Positions 56,807 through 64,000 of a DNA stretch of 64,000 nucleotides are shown piece after piece. The DNA comes from an uncultured Pelagibacteraceae bacterium (GTDB lineage Bacteria > Pseudomonadota > Alphaproteobacteria > Pelagibacterales > Pelagibacteraceae): contig CABYCK010000004.1 in the NCBI GenBank assembly GCA_902517535.1, positions 1 to 64,000 on the forward strand, given 5' to 3'. Position 1 is the stretch's first letter, and every line of letters begins with the position of its first letter. The position numbers and the translations under genes are program-made. The notes beneath the pieces were generated by a model. That model searched no databases. It was not told the origin of the DNA and saw nothing but the letters and a program-made list of their open reading frames with translations.

Positions 56807-57366
56807 AAATTACTGCGATAGAAATAAAACCAGGAATGATTATTGAGCATAAAAATGATTACTGGAATGTTTTAAAAACACAACATGTAAAACCAGGAAA
56901 AGGTGGTGCATTCAATCAAGTAGAGTTAAAAAGTGTTATTAAGGGAACAAAATTAAATGAAAGATTTAGGTCTAGTGAAACAGTAGAGAAAGCTGAAGTA
57001 GATGAAAAAAAATTTAATTTTTTATACATAGACGGAGAAAATTGTCATTTTATGAATAATCAAAATTTCGAACAAGTAGAAATCCCAAAATCAATTGTTG
57101 GAGAAAAATATAAATTATTAAAAGAAAACCTTGAAGTTACAATTTCATTTATGGAGGAAAAACCAATTTCAATAGAACTTCCTAACAATATAGAGTGCAC
57201 TATTGAAAGTACGGACGCTGCTATTAAAAATCAAACAGCATCTTCATCTTATAAACCGGCTTTATTAGATTGTGGAATAAAGATTAATGTGCCGCCTTTT
57301 ATTGAGAGTGGAGAAAAAATTATATTAGATACTCGAACTTTAGAATATGTAAAGAGAGTTAATTAA
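56803..57366 (+). CDS. efp: Translation elongation factor P
   Basis: 187 residues, three OB-like domains. Relieves ribosome stalling on polyproline. The tip lysine that is modified by EpmA-type enzymes in E. coli is conserved as Lys33 in KPGKGGAFN. Whether the beta-lysylation genes exist in this genome cannot be told from the window. Its ATG overlaps the ThiE-like gene's stop and its TAA overlaps the suhB ATG. Confidence 0.97.
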   Translation: MKITAIEIKPGMIIEHKNDYWNVLKTQHVKPGKGGAFNQVELKSVIKGTKLNERFRSSETVEKAEVDEKKFNFLYIDGENCHFMNNQNFEQVEIPKSIVGEKYKLLKENLEVTISFMEEKPISIELPNNIECTIESTDAAIKNQTASSSYKPALLDCGIKINVPPFIESGEKIILDTRTLEYVKRVN

Positions 57367-58169
57367 TGAGACTAAATTCACCGCAAATGAATATAATTTC
57401 AAGAGCTTGCATGAAAGCTTCAAGATCTTTGATAAGAGATTTTGGAGAAATTGAGAATCTGCAGGTGTCTTCTAAAGGCCCTGGAGATTTTGTGTCTTCT
57501 GCTGACAAAAGAACAGAAAAAATAATTATTGAAGAATTGCAAAAAGCCCACCCGGATTATGGAATTATCACTGAGGAAACTGGTATTATTAATAAAACGA
57601 ATAAAGATAACAGATGGATAATTGACCCAATCGATGGAACGATGAATTTTTTAAATGGTATTCCTCAATTTGCTATATCAATTGGATATGAGGAAAAAAA
57701 TGAGATTAAATGTGGAGTTATATTTGATCCAATTAAAAATGAAATGTTTTATGCTGAAAAAGGAAGTGGGGCTTTTTTAAACAATTCAAGAATACGAGTT
57801 TCTAAAAAAAAAAAAATTAAAGACGCTTTGTTAGTAACAGGTGGCCCAAAACATTCCAGCAAAATAAAAGAAAAAATTTTTACAGAATTTATTGAGGTAT
57901 CTAAAAATGTATTGTCACCAATAAGAAAATTCGGAAGTGCAGCATTAGATATTTCGTACGTAGCCTGTGGAAGATTTGATGGATATTGGCAAAGAGAATT
58001 AAATTACTGGGATATAGCCGCAGGAATTATAATTTTAAAAGAAGCGGGTGGATTTGTTGATTTTTTTGAAACAGATAATGATGCACCACTAAAAAAGAAC
58101 ATTTTAGCTTCAAATTCAAATATTCATAAAGAATTAAGCGATTTAGTTACCAAAAAAGATATTGAGTAA
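57366..58169 (+). CDS. suhB: Inositol monophosphatase family protein (SuhB-like)
   Basis: 267 residues. Mg-dependent sugar phosphatase: Asp87 and Asp90 in IDPIDGTMNF and a second metal Asp in YWDIAAG near 217. Bacterial members dephosphorylate inositol-1-phosphate or related substrates, and E. coli SuhB also takes part in rRNA antitermination complexes. Starts on the last base of efp. Substrate not determined. Confidence 0.93.
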   Translation: MRLNSPQMNIISRACMKASRSLIRDFGEIENLQVSSKGPGDFVSSADKRTEKIIIEELQKAHPDYGIITEETGIINKTNKDNRWIIDPIDGTMNFLNGIPQFAISIGYEEKNEIKCGVIFDPIKNEMFYAEKGSGAFLNNSRIRVSKKKKIKDALLVTGGPKHSSKIKEKIFTEFIEVSKNVLSPIRKFGSAALDISYVACGRFDGYWQRELNYWDIAAGIIILKEAGGFVDFFETDNDAPLKKNILASNSNIHKELSDLVTKKDIE

Positions 58170-58197
58170 GTAGCTTTAATCATATAAAAATCGCCTG

Positions 58198-58422
58198 ATG
58201 AAAAAAAACATACATCCCAATTATCATAAAATTAAAGTTATGATGACAGATGGCAGTGAATTTGAAACACGATCAACTTGGGGTAAAGAGAACGATACTC
58301 TAAAGTTGGATATTGATCCTAAGTCACATTATGCTTGGACAGGAGGATCGCAAAAAATTTTAGATAAAGGACGAGTAAGTAAATATAATAAAAAATTTAG
58401 CAATCTAAGAAATAAAAAATAA
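58198..58422 (+). CDS. rpmE: 50S ribosomal protein L31
   Basis: 74 residues. [20 protein letters not shown] and [25 protein letters not shown]-type segments are typical of the alphaproteobacterial L31. The four cysteines of zinc-binding L31 are missing, so it is the zinc-independent form. Three bases before the DUF1013 regulator gene, hence co-transcribed. Confidence 0.97.
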   Translation: MKKNIHPNYHKIKVMMTDGSEFETRSTWGKENDTLKLDIDPKSHYAWTGGSQKILDKGRVSKYNKKFSNLRNKK

Positions 58423-58425
58423 ATT

Positions 58426-59010
58426 ATGTCTGAGGCACCATTTATGCCGAAAGCAACCGCTGTTTGGCTCGTAGAAAACACAACATTAACATTCAAACAA
58501 ATTGCTGAATTTTGCAATTTACATGAATTAGAGGTTAAAGGAATTGCTGACGGAGATGTTGCTAAGGGAATAAAAGCTTACAATCCAATACTTGCTGGTC
58601 AATTATCAAGAGAAGAAATAGAGTCTTGCTCCAAAGACACAGAAAGAAAAATAAAATTACTCAAGAAAGTGGATGAAGTAGAAATCAAAGAAAGAAAAAA
58701 ACCTAAATATACTCCCTTGTCAAAAAGGCAAGATAGACCGGATGCCATTTTATGGTTATGTAAGAACGCATCTGAATTAACAGATGGACAAATTTCTAAA
58801 CTTGTAGGAAGCACAAAGGGAACTGTGTCACTTATAAGAAAAAGAAGCTACTGGAATTTTTCAAATTTAAAACCAAGAGACCCGGTCATTTTAGCTTTAT
58901 GCACGCAAGAAGCTTTTCAAAAAAGCTTAGACAAAGCAAAAAGAAGAGTTGAAAGAGAGAAAAAAGCAAAAATTAGAGAGGAAAAAAAAATACAATCAGC
59001 TTCTGTGTAG
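58426..59010 (+). CDS. DUF1013 transcriptional regulator, TrcR-like
   Basis: 194 residues. N-terminus MPKATAVWLVENTTLTF and two helix-turn-helix-like segments (FKQIAEFCNLHELEVKGI; DGQISKLVGSTKGTVSLI) match DUF1013, which in Caulobacter is TrcR, an RNA-polymerase-associated cell-cycle transcription regulator. The C-terminus is a basic helix. The family is confined to Alphaproteobacteria and supports the taxonomic call. Its targets here are unknown. Confidence 0.9.
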   Translation: MSEAPFMPKATAVWLVENTTLTFKQIAEFCNLHELEVKGIADGDVAKGIKAYNPILAGQLSREEIESCSKDTERKIKLLKKVDEVEIKERKKPKYTPLSKRQDRPDAILWLCKNASELTDGQISKLVGSTKGTVSLIRKRSYWNFSNLKPRDPVILALCTQEAFQKSLDKAKRRVEREKKAKIREEKKIQSASV

Positions 59011-59036
59011 ACAATTAATTATACAGATGATAGTTA
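59008..59036 (+). promoter_or_regulatory. Candidate rpsU promoter
   Basis: TAGACA (59008-59013), a 17-base spacer and TAGTTA (59031-59036) would start a transcript near 59043, just upstream of the AGGAGG ribosome-binding site. Hexamers are only moderate matches. Confidence 0.3.
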
Positions 59037-59060
59037 ACGAGAAAATAACAGGAGGTTTTT

Positions 59061-59255
59061 ATTAAAATAGAAGTTAAAGATAATAACGTTGAACAAGCAA
59101 TAAGAGTTTTAAAAAGAAAACTTCAGAAAGAAGGTTTTTTCAAAATTATGAAAATGAAAAGTACTTACGAAAAACCATCTGAAAGAAAAAAACGAGTTCA
59201 AACTGAAAATCTCAAAAGAATAAAAAAATTACAAAAACTTAGAAATAGATACTAA
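59061..59255 (+). CDS. rpsU: 30S ribosomal protein S21 with an AUU start codon
   Basis: 64 residues; the translation KIEVKDNNVEQAIRVLKRKL and later EKPSERKKR is unmistakable S21, complete to its C-terminus. S21 sits near the 3' end of 16S rRNA and helps mRNA binding. No ATG, GTG or TTG exists in frame before the conserved region: the upstream frame reads TAA-CAG-GAG-GTT-TTT-ATT. ATT at 59061 lies five bases after a perfect AGGAGG (59050-59055), so AUU is the only reasonable start. Conventional gene callers would miss or truncate it. Followed by the cold-shock gene. Confidence 0.9.
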   Translation: MKIEVKDNNVEQAIRVLKRKLQKEGFFKIMKMKSTYEKPSERKKRVQTENLKRIKKLQKLRNRY

Positions 59256-59263
59256 AATTAAAA

Positions 59264-59482
59264 ATGAAAGGTTCAATAATGCCATCTGGTAAAGTGAAGT
59301 GGTTCAATGCAAAAAAAGGTTACGGATTTATTACTGATGAAGAAACAAACAAGGATATATTTTTACATGTTTCTTCTTTAGAAAATTCAAAACTTAGAGT
59401 TTTAAAGGAAGAACAAAAAATTAAATTCGATATAAAAGAAGAGAAAGATAAGCTTCAAGCAATAAATATAAAGAAGATTTAA
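59264..59482 (+). CDS. Cold-shock protein, CspA family
   Basis: Small OB-fold nucleic-acid chaperone with RNP1 KGYGFI and RNP2 DIFLHVS. The open frame begins at ATG 59264 (72 residues), but ATG 59279 is better: it yields the usual start MPSGKVKWFN (67 residues) and is preceded by AAAGG at 59267-59271. Eight bases after rpsU, so the two RNA-related genes share a transcript. Whether it is cold induced is not visible. Confidence 0.95.
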   Translation: MKGSIMPSGKVKWFNAKKGYGFITDEETNKDIFLHVSSLENSKLRVLKEEQKIKFDIKEEKDKLQAINIKKI

Positions 59483-59487
59483 TTTAC

Positions 59488-59564
<77 letters not shown>

Positions 59565-59568
59565 AAAA

Positions 59569-61386
59569 ATGAAAAACACAATCAGAAACATAACTATCAT
59601 TGCCCACGTAGATCACGGGAAAACAACTTTGATTGATAATTTAATGAAACAAAGTGGTTTATTCAGAGATAATGAAGTTGTCGAAGAAAGAGTTATGGAC
59701 TCTGGTGAACTTGAAAAAGAGAGAGGTATTACAATTTTAGCAAAACCAACATCGATAAATTGGAAAGATTCTAGAATAAATATAATAGATACTCCTGGAC
59801 ACAGAGATTTTGCCGCTGAAGTAGAGAGAGTTTTACATATGGCTGATGGAGCTTTACTATTAATAGACTCAGCTGAGGGAGTGATGCCACAAACAAAATT
59901 TGTTTTATCTAAAGCACTTAAGCAGGGTTTAAAACCTATAGTTATAATAAACAAACTTGATAAGTCTGATCAAAGAGCTGATGAAGTTCTAGACGAAACA
60001 TTTGATTTATTTGTTAGCTTAGATGCCAACGAAGAACAATTAGATTTTCCTGTATTGTATGCTAGTGGTAGATCTGGGTGGGCTAGTAAAGAAATAGATG
60101 GACCAAGAGAAAATTTACATCCTTTATTAGATTTAATAATTGAAAAAGTCAAACCAGCTGCCTTAGACAAAAAAAAACCTTTTGCAATGTTATCTACACT
60201 TCTTTATGCAGACAGTTTTTTAGGTAGAAGTTTGATTGGAAGAATTGCGCAAGGGACTGCAAAAGCTAATCAACAAATTAAAGCAATAAATCTTAAAGGA
60301 GAAAAAATTGATGAGGGAAGACTAACAAAGATTTTTAGATATGAAGGAACTAAAAAAGTGCCTATTGAAACTGGAGAAGCTGGAGACATCGTAATAATAG
60401 CTGGTTTAGAAAAAGCAAACGTTGCTGATACAATTTGTGATTTAGAAATAAATGAACCTATAGATGCTACTCCTATTGATCCTCCAACGATGTCTATAAC
60501 TATTACTGTTAATAGTTCACCGCTTGCAGGAACAGAAGGTAAAAAGCTTACTAGTACTCAAATTAGAGAGAGATTGATTTTAGAAGCAGAAAATAATGTT
60601 GGAATATCCTTCAGTGAAAATGAAAATAAAGATGCTTTTATTATAAGTGGTCGCGGAGAGTTAATGTTAGAAATTTTGCTTACTCAAATGAGGAGAGAAG
60701 GATTTGAAATGACTGTTAGTCCGCCAAAAGTATTATTTCAAAAAGATAAAGAGGGAAATAAATTGGAACCTTTAGAAGAAATTACAATGGACTTAGATGA
60801 AGAATTTTCTTCTAGAATAATTGACTCAATGAATAGGAGAAAAGGAAAATTAATTGAGCTAAAAGATACAGGTAAAAACAAAAAAAGATTAATCTTTCAT
60901 GCACCAACCAGAGGTTTAATGGGTTATACAAGTAGATTTTTAACACTAACTAAAGGTACCGGAGTGATTAATAGAATTTTTCACTCTTATGGAGAATATT
61001 CTGGAGATATGGAGGGAAGAAGGAATGGAGCTTTAATTTCTATGGAAAAAGGAAAGGCTGTTGCATTTGCTATATTTAACCTTCAAGCAAGAGGAGAAAT
61101 GTTTGTAACTCATAATGACCCGGTTTATGAGGGTATGATTGTCGGTTTAGCATCCAAAAGTGGAGATCTAGAAATAAATGTTATGAAGGGAAAAAAACTT
61201 ACAAATATGAGAACTCAAGGAACAGATGAAAATGTTGTTTTAACTCCAGTTAGAAAGATGGCAATAGCAGAACAGCTAGGTATGCTAAATACAGATGAAG
61301 CTCTTGAGATTACACCGAAGTCTTGTAGATTGAGAAAATTAATTCTAGACCCTCACGAAAGAAAAAGACAGTCTAGAGTCTCTTAA
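59569..61386 (+). CDS. typA: Ribosome-associated GTPase TypA/BipA
   Basis: 605 residues. Translational GTPase with G1 AHVDHGKT (12-19), DTPGH and NKLD motifs, EF-G-like domains III and V and the TypA-specific C-terminal domain. Acts in 50S assembly and stress or low-temperature growth. The ATG is just four bases after the tRNA-fMet CCA end, so it must be co-transcribed with the tRNA and has no Shine-Dalgarno. Convergent with the transaldolase gene (four-base overlap). Confidence 0.97.
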   Translation: MKNTIRNITIIAHVDHGKTTLIDNLMKQSGLFRDNEVVEERVMDSGELEKERGITILAKPTSINWKDSRINIIDTPGHRDFAAEVERVLHMADGALLLIDSAEGVMPQTKFVLSKALKQGLKPIVIINKLDKSDQRADEVLDETFDLFVSLDANEEQLDFPVLYASGRSGWASKEIDGPRENLHPLLDLIIEKVKPAALDKKKPFAMLSTLLYADSFLGRSLIGRIAQGTAKANQQIKAINLKGEKIDEGRLTKIFRYEGTKKVPIETGEAGDIVIIAGLEKANVADTICDLEINEPIDATPIDPPTMSITITVNSSPLAGTEGKKLTSTQIRERLILEAENNVGISFSENENKDAFIISGRGELMLEILLTQMRREGFEMTVSPPKVLFQKDKEGNKLEPLEEITMDLDEEFSSRIIDSMNRRKGKLIELKDTGKNKKRLIFHAPTRGLMGYTSRFLTLTKGTGVINRIFHSYGEYSGDMEGRRNGALISMEKGKAVAFAIFNLQARGEMFVTHNDPVYEGMIVGLASKSGDLEINVMKGKKLTNMRTQGTDENVVLTPVRKMAIAEQLGMLNTDEALEITPKSCRLRKLILDPHERKRQSRVS

Positions 61387-62081
61387 ATTTTAAATTTAGA
61401 TTTTTTACTGTCATTTAAAAACCCTTTGACCGTGTCTAGAGTCATTACCCTGTAGCTTTTACCAAAAGAGCTTATCTGATTGATCACTTTTGGAGGCATA
61501 GTAATAATATTACATTTTAATTGTTTAGCTTGAGTATAGTTATACGCCTCTCTGGTACTTGCCCAAAGTATTTCAATATTTTTATTATTTTTTGTAAGAG
61601 AGATGCTTTTTTTAAATATTGGAAGAGGATCTTTGCCTTTATCAGCCATTCTGCCAGCAAAAATAGATATAATTGATTTTGTTTTTTTGTTTAGATTTTT
61701 ATAAACTTTTTTTGCTTGTTCATAAGTATAAACAGCGGTTATGTTCAATTTAATACCTTTGCTACTGAGTTCTTTAATAACTTGACCCATAAATAGACCT
61801 TTAGAATTAACTACTGGTATTTTAACATAAACGTTTCTTCCCCAAGTATTTATTTTATAGGCTTGTTTAAGCATTTCATTTGGGTCGTCAGCAAAAACTT
61901 CAAATGAAATAGGTTTTTTTTTACAAACTTTTAATATTTTTAAAGAATAGGCTTTGTAATTTTTTGCTCCTGCTAGTCTCATTAAGCTAGGGTTAGTTGT
62001 AAAACCATCAACAATAGATTTCTTATTAAAGATTTTTATTGTTTTAAAGTCAGCAATATCGCAAAATATTTTTGTTTTCAT
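61383..62081 (-). CDS. Small transaldolase / fructose-6-phosphate aldolase-like protein
   Basis: 232 residues, single TIM barrel. Asp8 and Asn30 (DGFTTNPSL) and the Schiff-base lysine Lys87 in VYVKIPV are conserved. The small class includes both transaldolases (TalC) and F6P aldolases (FSA); the sequence does not clearly separate them, but with transketolase in the genome a transaldolase role in the pentose phosphate cycle is plausible. Its ATG shares a base with the pntB stop. Confidence 0.85.
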   Translation of the reverse strand: MKTKIFCDIADFKTIKIFNKKSIVDGFTTNPSLMRLAGAKNYKAYSLKILKVCKKKPISFEVFADDPNEMLKQAYKINTWGRNVYVKIPVVNSKGLFMGQVIKELSSKGIKLNITAVYTYEQAKKVYKNLNKKTKSIISIFAGRMADKGKDPLPIFKKSISLTKNNKNIEILWASTREAYNYTQAKQLKCNIITMPPKVINQISSFGKSYRVMTLDTVKGFLNDSKKSKFKI

Positions 62082-63484
62082 TAATCTAAATTTTTTACTA
62101 TATCCTCAGTCATTTTTTTAGCATCTGCAAATAGCATTAATGTGTTATCTCTATAGAATAACTCATTATCTATGCCAGCATATCCAGGGGATAAACTTCT
62201 CTTTACGAATAAAACTGATTTGCATTTCTCTACATCCAGCACGGGCATACCGAAAATAGGACTTTTTGGATCAGTTTTAGCAACCGGATTAGTTACATCA
62301 TTAGCTCCAATTACAAAAGCTACATCAGAATTAGCAAAGTCATTATTTATATCTTCAAGTTCGAACACTTCATCGTAAGGAACGTTGGCTTCAGCTAAAA
62401 GAACATTCATGTGACCAGGCATTCTTCCAGCAACTGGGTGTATGGCATAAGTGACTTTGATATCATTCTTCTTTAGTTTATCTACCATCTCTCTTAAGGC
62501 ATGTTGTGCCTGAGCAACTGCCATTCCATAACCTGGTACAATAATTACTGAAGAGGCATTTTTCATTAAAAAAGCTGCGTCTTCCGCGTTACCACTTTTA
62601 ACTGGTTTTTGATCTTTTTTTTCTTTTTTATCATCAGTAGAATTATCTGCTCCGAAACCGCCAAGTATTACACTAAAGAATGATCTATTCATGGCTTTAC
62701 ACATTATGTAAGAAAGTATTGCTCCAGAGGATCCTACAAGGGCACCGGTAATGATCAAGGCAGTGTTTTCTAATGTAAAACCTATCCCTGCTGCAGCCCA
62801 ACCAGAGTAAGAGTTAAGCATTGAAATTACTACAGGCATATCTGCTCCACCAATAGGTATAATTAATAAAACACCAACTAGAAAAGAAATTATAACTACA
62901 GTCCAAAAAATATTTGCTGACTGAGTTTTACATAAATAAAAAATTAATACAAAAATTCCTATACCGAGTGTTAAATTTAGAAAATGTTGGCCGCTAAATG
63001 TAATTGGAGAGCCAGACATTATCCCTCTTAATTTTAAAAAAGCTATTATAGAACCCGAAAAAGTTATTGCCCCTATAGCTGCACCAATAGACATTTCTAT
63101 AAGACTTGCTAGTTTAATTGCACCAGCATTTCCTAAATTAAAAGCTTCTGGATTTAAAAAAGCTGCAATTGCCACAAAAACAGCTGCTAAACCAACTAAA
63201 CTATGAAAACCCGCTACCAATTCTGGCATTGCAGTCATTGGAATTTTAAAAGCTATTAAGGCCCCAATTGCCCCACCAATTACTAGAAACATTATTACAT
63301 AAATTATTGATGTAGAAAAATTTCCAATTGATAAAAATGTTACTATAATTGCAATTATCATTCCCACAATACCGAAATAATTTCCTTTTCTAGATGTGTC
63401 TGGAGATGACAATCCTCTTAGCGCAAGAATGAATAGTATTCCTGAAACTAAATAAAAAATAGCTGATAAATTTGCAGAGATCAT
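62081..63484 (-). CDS. pntB: NAD(P) transhydrogenase subunit beta
   Basis: 467 residues. About nine N-terminal membrane helices form the proton channel; the C-terminal domain (from about residue 300) binds NADP(H), with GYGMAVAQAQH and the HPVAGRMPGHMNVLLAEA segment. The complex makes NADPH from NADH at the cost of proton re-entry, linking it functionally to the proteorhodopsin-made gradient. It overlaps pntAb by four bases. Confidence 0.97.
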   Translation of the reverse strand: MISANLSAIFYLVSGILFILALRGLSSPDTSRKGNYFGIVGMIIAIIVTFLSIGNFSTSIIYVIMFLVIGGAIGALIAFKIPMTAMPELVAGFHSLVGLAAVFVAIAAFLNPEAFNLGNAGAIKLASLIEMSIGAAIGAITFSGSIIAFLKLRGIMSGSPITFSGQHFLNLTLGIGIFVLIFYLCKTQSANIFWTVVIISFLVGVLLIIPIGGADMPVVISMLNSYSGWAAAGIGFTLENTALIITGALVGSSGAILSYIMCKAMNRSFFSVILGGFGADNSTDDKKEKKDQKPVKSGNAEDAAFLMKNASSVIIVPGYGMAVAQAQHALREMVDKLKKNDIKVTYAIHPVAGRMPGHMNVLLAEANVPYDEVFELEDINNDFANSDVAFVIGANDVTNPVAKTDPKSPIFGMPVLDVEKCKSVLFVKRSLSPGYAGIDNELFYRDNTLMLFADAKKMTEDIVKNLD

Positions 63485-63792
63485 TTCTTTTTATTTTTCT
63501 TTTTTTTATACATTTGAAGCATTCTTTGAGTTACTAAAAAACCACCAAAAATGTTTATTGCTGCTAAGACAATAGCGGCAAATCCAAAAATATTTGATAT
63601 ATCAAAAACACTCTCCGAAGATCCGGCTAGAGCTGCAATTATAGCACCAACAATAATGACTGAAGAAATAGCATTCGTTACAGACATTAGAGGCGTATGT
63701 AGAGATGGAGTAACGCTCCATACTACATAGTAACCAATAAAAATTGACAAAATGAATATACTTAATCTAAATATAAACGGATCTATTTCCAT
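63481..63792 (-). CDS. pntAb: NAD(P) transhydrogenase subunit alpha, part 2 (membrane part)
   Basis: 103 residues with three to four membrane helices (VVWSVTPSLHTPLMSVTNAISSV-type motif near 25-47). This is the split-alpha arrangement of Alphaproteobacteria such as Rhodospirillum, with a separate small membrane subunit between pntAa and pntB. Two bases separate it from pntAa. Confidence 0.95.
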   Translation of the reverse strand: MEIDPFIFRLSIFILSIFIGYYVVWSVTPSLHTPLMSVTNAISSVIIVGAIIAALAGSSESVFDISNIFGFAAIVLAAINIFGGFLVTQRMLQMYKKKKNKKK

Positions 63793-63794
63793 AA

Positions 63795-64000
63795 TTAAAC
63801 TTCTTTTATTAACGATTTTTCAATTATCTCGTCTTCTAAATTAATATTAAAATCTTTTTTTTCTTTACTATATAAGTTTCGTATGAAGCTAAATAGGTTT
63901 TTAGCATATAAATTCGAAGCAGTAAGTGGTAATCTGTTCATTAAACTTTTCACACCTATCACTTTTATTCCATCGACTGTGTTAATTTTTCCTGCTTCAG
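63795..64000 (-). CDS. pntAa: NAD(P) transhydrogenase subunit alpha, part 1 (partial, C-terminal end)
   Basis: Only the last 68 codons are in the window; the frame is open to the right edge. VDGIKVIGVKSLMNRLPLTAS followed by ASNLYAKNLF is the conserved end of the NAD(H)-binding domain. The short acidic tail ends EIIEKSLIKEV. Order pntAa-pntAb-pntB confirms the call. Confidence 0.9.
   Translation of the reverse strand, partial: EAGKINTVDGIKVIGVKSLMNRLPLTASNLYAKNLFSFIRNLYSKEKKDFNINLEDEIIEKSLIKEV

Overview
The window is a gene-dense, AT-rich stretch of a bacterial chromosome that looks like the SAR11 clade (Candidatus Pelagibacter / Pelagibacterales). This is inferred from the very low G+C, minimal intergenic spacing, a blue-tuned proteorhodopsin next to a ferredoxin / ferredoxin reductase / GST / DksA block, alphaproteobacterial markers (TrcR-type DUF1013 regulator, one-cysteine DksA, xseB-ispA-dxs, tilS-ftsH-folP-glmM behind tol-pal) and the absence of plasmid, phage or transposase genes. 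No gap between genes exceeds 300 bases; the largest is the 225-base divergent region between proteorhodopsin and the acyl-CoA synthetase.

Layout. 1-1.9 kb: lipid-linked glycosyl transfer pair. 1.9-8.6 kb: DksA, GST, FNR-type reductase, ferredoxin, proteorhodopsin, PrpE-like acyl-CoA synthetase, dihydroorotase. 8.6-13.4 kb: YgfZ, a DUF4396 / cytochrome b561 / DUF411 / cytochrome c' group, an SGNH membrane protein with a newly called 40-residue peptide gene and a decayed second copy of that peptide, and a CBS protein. 13.4-15.2 kb: RhlE helicase lying between tRNA-Leu(GAG) and an exact 26-base copy of that tRNA's 3' end. 15.2-30.3 kb: NAD synthesis (nadA, nadC), pyruvate phosphate dikinase, glycyl-tRNA synthetase, S49 peptidase, isoprenoid synthesis (ispB, ispA, dxs), pdxH, aroC, xseB, tsaC. 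30.3-34.3 kb: ABC-2 exporter and three surface-modification-like genes ending at tRNA-Arg(UCG). 34.3-36.2 kb: rluD and the heat-shock sigma factor rpoH. 36.2-51.9 kb: a long leftward run of purA, thiD, glmM, folP, ftsH, tilS, the complete tol-pal system, ruvC, yebC, ymdB, fau, zapA and a coiled-coil gene. 52-61.4 kb: a rightward run of transketolase, pgk, class I aldolase, ThiE-like gene, efp, suhB, rpmE, DUF1013 regulator, rpsU, cold-shock protein, initiator tRNA and typA. 61.4-64 kb: small transaldolase and the proton-translocating transhydrogenase pntB-pntAb-pntAa (last one cut by the window edge).

How it fits together. The light-driven proton pump, transhydrogenase, b561/c-type cytochrome genes and Tol-Pal all make or spend the proton gradient. 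PpdK, Pgk, Fba, Tkt and the small transaldolase give a gluconeogenic/pentose-phosphate set, with no gap gene in the tkt-pgk slot. Most rightward genes have a TATA-like -10 box only about 8-15 bases before the start codon and no Shine-Dalgarno, while a minority (proteorhodopsin, rpsU, the acyl-CoA synthetase, pal, the cold-shock gene) have strong ones. The least expected observations are an AUU-started rpsU next to an initiator tRNA with only two of the three usual G-C anticodon-stem pairs, the duplicated 40-residue membrane peptide whose copies differ only at third codon positions, the tRNA-Leu 3'-end direct repeat, and a perfect 16-base palindrome over the presumed proteorhodopsin -10 box.
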